In this document: positions 62,512 through 64,000 of the stretch, piece by piece
Position numbering within the stretch: the first letter of the stretch is position 1
How the letters are laid out: every line of letters begins with the position of its first letter
Origin: UBA7236 sp964463165
GTDB lineage: Bacteria; Bacteroidota; Bacteroidia; Chitinophagales; BACL12
Direction: 5' to 3'
Assembly: GCA_964463165.1 (NCBI GenBank)
Contig: CAYXBK010000002.1
Location: 124,001 to 188,000 of the forward strand
DNA length: 64,000 bases
Made by a program: the position numbers and the translations under genes
Notes under the pieces: model-generated
What the model was told of the DNA's origin: nothing
The model's input: the letters and a program-made list of their open reading frames with translations, nothing else
Databases searched by the model: none

Positions 62512-63561
62512 TTAAGCAATTTTCTTTTCGATGCGGTTTAAAATATAACGTGCATAAATATTAAACAGGAGAATGATTAGGAGCAGCAGCAATGCAGCAA
62601 ACATCAGTGCAGAATCATACATGGGAATACTCATCATTTCACCGTAATTATTAGCGATCAACGACGGGATCGGATATCCTTCACTGAAAACACCTTTCGG
62701 TATCTGAACAACATTTCCAACCACCATCAACACGGCAATTGTTTCGCCGAATGCACGGGAAAATCCGAGAATACAGGCGGCAAGAATTCCTGGTGATGCT
62801 TTTTTCAAAACAACTTTTTTTATTGTTTCCCATTTATTCGCACCGAGCGATAAAGTTGCATCACGTAAATCTTTCGGAACGATCTTTAATACTTCAAATA
62901 CGATCTGAACAACAACGGGGAACACCATCACCGCCAGTACAATACCACCTGCAAGAATGGAATAACCGCTTGCATCATCAATACCAAACCATTTACTTAC
63001 ATCATTTCTGATGAATGGAACTACAACCAGAACTCCCCAGATTCCATAAATTACAGAAGGGATACCTGCGAGAATATCAAGCATCGGTGCAGCAATATTG
63101 AGAAACCGTTTGCCCGCATATTCGCTGAGATAAATTGCGGTTAATATACTGAGCGGAATTGCAATCACTGCTGCAATTACGGTAACATACACAGTACTGA
63201 GAATAAAAGGCAGAAAACCGAAAGAACCTTTAAAGGGGCTCCATTCGGAAGAAAATAAAAGATTGGACAATGTATTATTTTGCAGAACGGGGATTGATTT
63301 TAAAACAAGGCCTGCAACGATCAATAATAATAAGAAAAGGGAGAAGATGGTTATTACCGTAACCACCTTCCCCATAAACCCATCTAAAATAATCCGCCGT
63401 TTAGCGGACTTCACACCGGTGTTATTTGCATGATCAGCATGATCATGTTGTAAATTATTTATTTGTTCCGTGTTTTTGTCGCTATCGGAAAATGCATTAT
63501 TTTCCAATGTGTTAATTCCGGATTTTCTGTTTCTTTTCTCTTTAAATATTTCTGGCGGCAT
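62512..63561 (-). CDS. pstC: Phosphate ABC transporter permease PstC with N-terminal extension (system 2)
   Basis: 349 residues. Residues 1-60 are a polar extension rich in Asn, Asp, His and Lys (INNLQHDHADHANNTGVKSA) that the first PstC lacks. Membrane helices follow (~65-345) with LSEYAGKRFLNIAAPMLDIL, LRDATLSLGANKWETIKKV and FSRAFGETIAVLMVVG. The extension probably lies in the cytoplasm. The start ATG 63561 follows the third leader motif by 3 bases. ATG at the later MGKVV is an alternative start near residue 63. Confidence 0.92.
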   Translation of the reverse strand: MPPEIFKEKRNRKSGINTLENNAFSDSDKNTEQINNLQHDHADHANNTGVKSAKRRIILDGFMGKVVTVITIFSLFLLLLIVAGLVLKSIPVLQNNTLSNLLFSSEWSPFKGSFGFLPFILSTVYVTVIAAVIAIPLSILTAIYLSEYAGKRFLNIAAPMLDILAGIPSVIYGIWGVLVVVPFIRNDVSKWFGIDDASGYSILAGGIVLAVMVFPVVVQIVFEVLKIVPKDLRDATLSLGANKWETIKKVVLKKASPGILAACILGFSRAFGETIAVLMVVGNVVQIPKGVFSEGYPIPSLIANNYGEMMSIPMYDSALMFAALLLLLIILLFNIYARYILNRIEKKIA

Positions 63562-63564
63562 GAC

Positions 63565-63581
63565 GGTAATTTTTTAGATGG
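63565..63581 (-). promoter_or_regulatory. Leader motif copy 3 (before pstC of system 2)
   Basis: CCATCTAAAAAATTACC on the minus strand, 3 bases before the pstC ATG. One extra A relative to copies 1 and 2. It lies in the short pstS-pstC spacer. Confidence 0.58.
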
Positions 63582-63592
63582 AACCTATTTAT

Positions 63593-64000
63593 TTATTGGG
63601 CAGGGATAGCAGATAATTTTGAAATTTGTGCCTTGATCACATCTTCCGGTAAAGCAACGAATCCAGCTTCCGAAACACCTTTCTGTCCTTCCGTCAAAAC
63701 ATATTTCAAAAATTCAATTACAAGCGGATCGGTTGGTGCCCCTTTTGAAACAAATAACAGCGGGCGTGCAGGCGGTGATGGATATTTATTTGCAAGGATT
63801 GCTGCATTTACTTCATCCATATTTCCATAAAAATTTTCATCGGCATCAAGTACTCCATTTGCATTTACGTCGATCGGGGCAACAGCCATTCCGGGATTAT
63901 TTATTTTACTGACATTGTCGTATGCAAATCCAACATTATTAAATCCGAGAGAGAATTTACTTTTTACAATTGCCTGTGCAAGGCCCGGATCACCCATAAC
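63593..64000 (-). CDS. pstS: Phosphate-binding protein PstS-like (system 2), C-terminal part, N-terminus outside window
   Basis: The last ~135 residues of a substrate-binding protein, open to the window edge. PstS-like features: KFSLGFNNVGFAYDN, then RPLLFVSKGAPTDPLVIEFL and a GQKGVSEAGFVALPEDVIKA ending. It contains DVNANGVLDADE, a perfect EF-hand-type loop (~residue 45 of the visible part). The first PstS lacks it. It is the first visible gene of the second pst operon, upstream of pstC by 31 bases. Confidence 0.88.
   Translation of the reverse strand, partial: VMGDPGLAQAIVKSKFSLGFNNVGFAYDNVSKINNPGMAVAPIDVNANGVLDADENFYGNMDEVNAAILANKYPSPPARPLLFVSKGAPTDPLVIEFLKYVLTEGQKGVSEAGFVALPEDVIKAQISKLSAIPAQ

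Overview
The window is an AT-rich stretch of a Bacteroidota chromosome. The evidence is a type IX secretion protein (PorV-like), several secreted proteins with type IX C-terminal sorting domains, a TonB-dependent receptor with the Bacteroidota N-terminal carboxypeptidase-regulatory-like domain, Porin_O_P, an Omp28-type lipoprotein, start codons without Shine-Dalgarno sequences, and TAnnTTTG-like promoter elements. The deeper placement is not certain. A Chitinophagales/Saprospirales/Sphingobacteriales-type lineage would fit. I see no rRNA, tRNA, CRISPR array, transposase or phage genes.

Layout. 1-14.3 kb: the end of an Omp28-family gene, porV, a pyruvate:ferredoxin oxidoreductase (nifJ), then two paralogous type IX-sorted surface proteins on either side of a TonB-dependent receptor, and a third secreted protein. 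Clusters of a GTGAGGWCCTCAC palindrome lie around porV and nifJ. 14.5-25.3 kb: a complex I operon, nuoABCD-HIJKLMN, with no nuoEFG. A four-helix-bundle (23S-IVP family) gene between inverted repeats occupies the place where nuoEFG usually lie, and nuoD carries an in-frame TAA. Most spacers of this operon contain repeats. 25.3-31.3 kb: two small hypothetical genes, pheT, a coiled-coil gene, zapA, a possible small RNA and rny, with a repeat-rich island (telomere-like heptamers) before zapA. 31.3-37.3 kb: an SdiA-regulated-like protein, a WYL regulator with a DinB-like protein, three overlapping membrane-protein genes, and an opposing three-gene envelope cluster with conserved cysteines.

37.4-44.8 kb is a phosphate island: Porin_O_P, phoU, pstB, pstA, pstC and pstS on the minus strand, divergent from a DUF47 PhoU-like gene and a PiT transporter. 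44.8-48.6 kb holds an Mla/MCE lipid transport operon (mlaE, mlaF, mlaD), a flavin-binding PPOX-type protein and a YtxH protein. 48.8-58.8 kb carries a Tyr/Trp-rich secreted protein, an inositol monophosphatase-like gene overlapping lnt, a Gfo/Idh/MocA oxidoreductase with a lipoprotein and a polyprenyl glycosylphosphotransferase, and a P-type ATPase. 58.8-64.0 kb holds an SLC13/TrkA-C permease and a second pst operon (pstS-C-A-B), whose pstS runs off the window.

How the genes fit together: pyruvate:ferredoxin oxidoreductase plus a complex I without its NADH-oxidising module suggests, but does not prove, that complex I is fed by ferredoxin. The two Pst systems, PiT, PhoU, the DUF47 protein and Porin_O_P suggest strong investment in phosphate uptake. 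The observations I consider most worth checking are the nuoD nonsense codon, the inverted-repeat-bounded insert in the nuo operon, the GTGAGGWCCTCAC palindromes, an 18-bp leader motif placed exactly 3 nt before three start codons in the last 4 kb, and the telomere-like heptamer island before zapA.
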